A DNA stretch of 28,668 bases from Fibrobacter sp. UBA4375 (lineage in GTDB: Bacteria; Fibrobacterota; Fibrobacteria; Fibrobacterales; Fibrobacteraceae), in the NCBI GenBank assembly GCA_002391195.1, contig DGRZ01000082.1:1229-29896 (forward strand), written 5' to 3'. Under the pieces are notes generated by a model. That model did not search any database. It was given only the letters and a program-made list of their open reading frames with translations, and was not told the origin of the DNA. Within the stretch, counting starts at the first letter, position 1; every line of letters starts with the position of its first letter. Positions 28,028 through 28,668 of this stretch are shown piece by piece. A program made the position numbers and the translations under genes.

Positions 28028-28668
28028 ATGAAAAACATTGCGGCTGACACGCCTGTCCGGCAAATCTTTGACGTGTATCGAGGAGCCGTACTCCCCATAT
28101 TGCTAAAGGATAAGACCACGGGCAAGAACATCCTGTGGGCCACGGACGAATACGACGCCATTTCCCCGAAAAGCGAAATAGAATTCAAGGACATTACCGG
28201 CGGGAGCCTGATGCTTGTGCGTCCGCGAATCGCCAAGACCCTTGATGCACAAAGGGACCGCACCAAGAAGCGAGCCGAAGTCTTTACGCCATCGTGGATT
28301 TGCAACCAAATGAACAACGCCCTGGACGATGATTATTTGGGCTATACGGGAGCTTTCAATGCCGAAGGCGATAGGGCTTGGACTAGAAACCGTAAAAAAA
28401 TCCAGTTTAACGATGGAAAAACCTGGCAAGAATACGTTGACCAGACAAGGCTTGAAATCACCTGCGGCGAAGCGCCCTTCGTGACGAGCCGTTACAACCC
28501 TACAGATGGAAATTTTATCGAGGTCAAGGATCGCATTGGTTTCTTGGACCGTAAACTTCGCGTGGTCGAAGAGAATGCGGACGGAGATGAATACAAGAAA
28601 TGGTCCATGCGTTCTCTGGAAAGTTGCTACGGGTACGAGTACCAGGGGGACAATCTCTTGATTGCCCG
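28028..28668 (+). CDS. DNA methyltransferase (restriction-modification type), 3'-truncated
   Basis: A 213-codon open frame reaches the window end. It begins MKNIAADTPVRQIFDVYRG after GGGAG at 6 nt spacing. A two-codon frame, ATG-GAA-TGA, overlaps the start codon. Family-like segments are RTKKRAEVFTPSWICNQMNN (78-97), RLEITCGEAPFVTSRYNP (141-158, the SAM-binding motif I area), VKDRIGFLDRKLRVVEEN (166-183) and CYGYEYQGDNLLIA at the end. This fits N6-adenine class DNA methyltransferases annotated as restriction endonuclease subunit M in many Bacteroidetes and Fibrobacter genomes; the catalytic NPPY motif would lie beyond the window. Whether the protein also carries a nuclease domain or has a partner gene cannot be seen. 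Confidence 0.85.
   Translation, partial: MKNIAADTPVRQIFDVYRGAVLPILLKDKTTGKNILWATDEYDAISPKSEIEFKDITGGSLMLVRPRIAKTLDAQRDRTKKRAEVFTPSWICNQMNNALDDDYLGYTGAFNAEGDRAWTRNRKKIQFNDGKTWQEYVDQTRLEITCGEAPFVTSRYNPTDGNFIEVKDRIGFLDRKLRVVEENADGDEYKKWSMRSLESCYGYEYQGDNLLIA

Overview
The window looks like chromosome of a Fibrobacter-type bacterium (phylum Fibrobacterota). The reasons are the lipoproteins that begin MLSKKIF..SAA and run through a lipobox into CGDDSSS, a recA upstream site close to the LexA box reported for F. succinogenes, promoters with a TATATT -10, and very many short palindromic and heptamer repeats between and inside genes. This assignment is an inference from sequence style; no rRNA is present.

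Layout. 1-3000: the 3' part of a DUF1846/UPF0371 gene converging on htpG (Hsp90). 3100-5740: an unknown anchored protein, a zinc-ribbon membrane protein and uppP. 5740-7525: a DUF2334 deacetylase-like gene preceded by heptamer repeats, and a lipoprotein. 7700-9490: cinA and recA on the minus strand, with the recA promoter and a LexA-like box lying across the cinA stop codon. 9640-13870: a long-chain acyl-CoA ligase, a small membrane protein and a PAS-GGDEF-EAL protein with a degenerate GGDEF motif. 14100-16660: a siroheme operon of two fusion genes (SUMT-HemD and CbiX-precorrin-2 dehydrogenase). 16660-18200: two paralogous lipoproteins. 18200-24320: pth, a DUF4416 gene, an L-asparaginase, guaB, a sugar nucleotidyltransferase and a fused siroheme decarboxylase (AhbA-AhbB). 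24510-24590: tRNA-Ala(CGC). 24650-27400: an A+T-richer minus-strand cluster of three unrecognised genes, two of them paralogous at the C-terminus. 27540-28668: two related, apparently structured RNA segments in tandem, then the start of a DNA methyltransferase gene cut by the window end.

Working together. SUMT, HemD, CbiX and precorrin-2 dehydrogenase convert hydroxymethylbilane to siroheme, and AhbA-AhbB 7 kb away would decarboxylate siroheme, the first committed step of the alternative (siroheme-dependent) heme route. AhbC and AhbD are not in the window.

The most unusual features are these. (a) The two siroheme fusion genes have been invaded in frame by at least six repeat segments, and the same repeat types sit outside genes elsewhere in the window. 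(b) There is a family of degenerate 7-bp-period tracts, some carrying a 13-15 nt hairpin with a GAA loop; one tract is the entire leader of pth. (c) Two tandem RNA-like units precede the methyltransferase, with conserved, partly covarying hairpins, a competing upstream hairpin and a strong terminator. The RNA claims rest on pairing read by eye from two copies.
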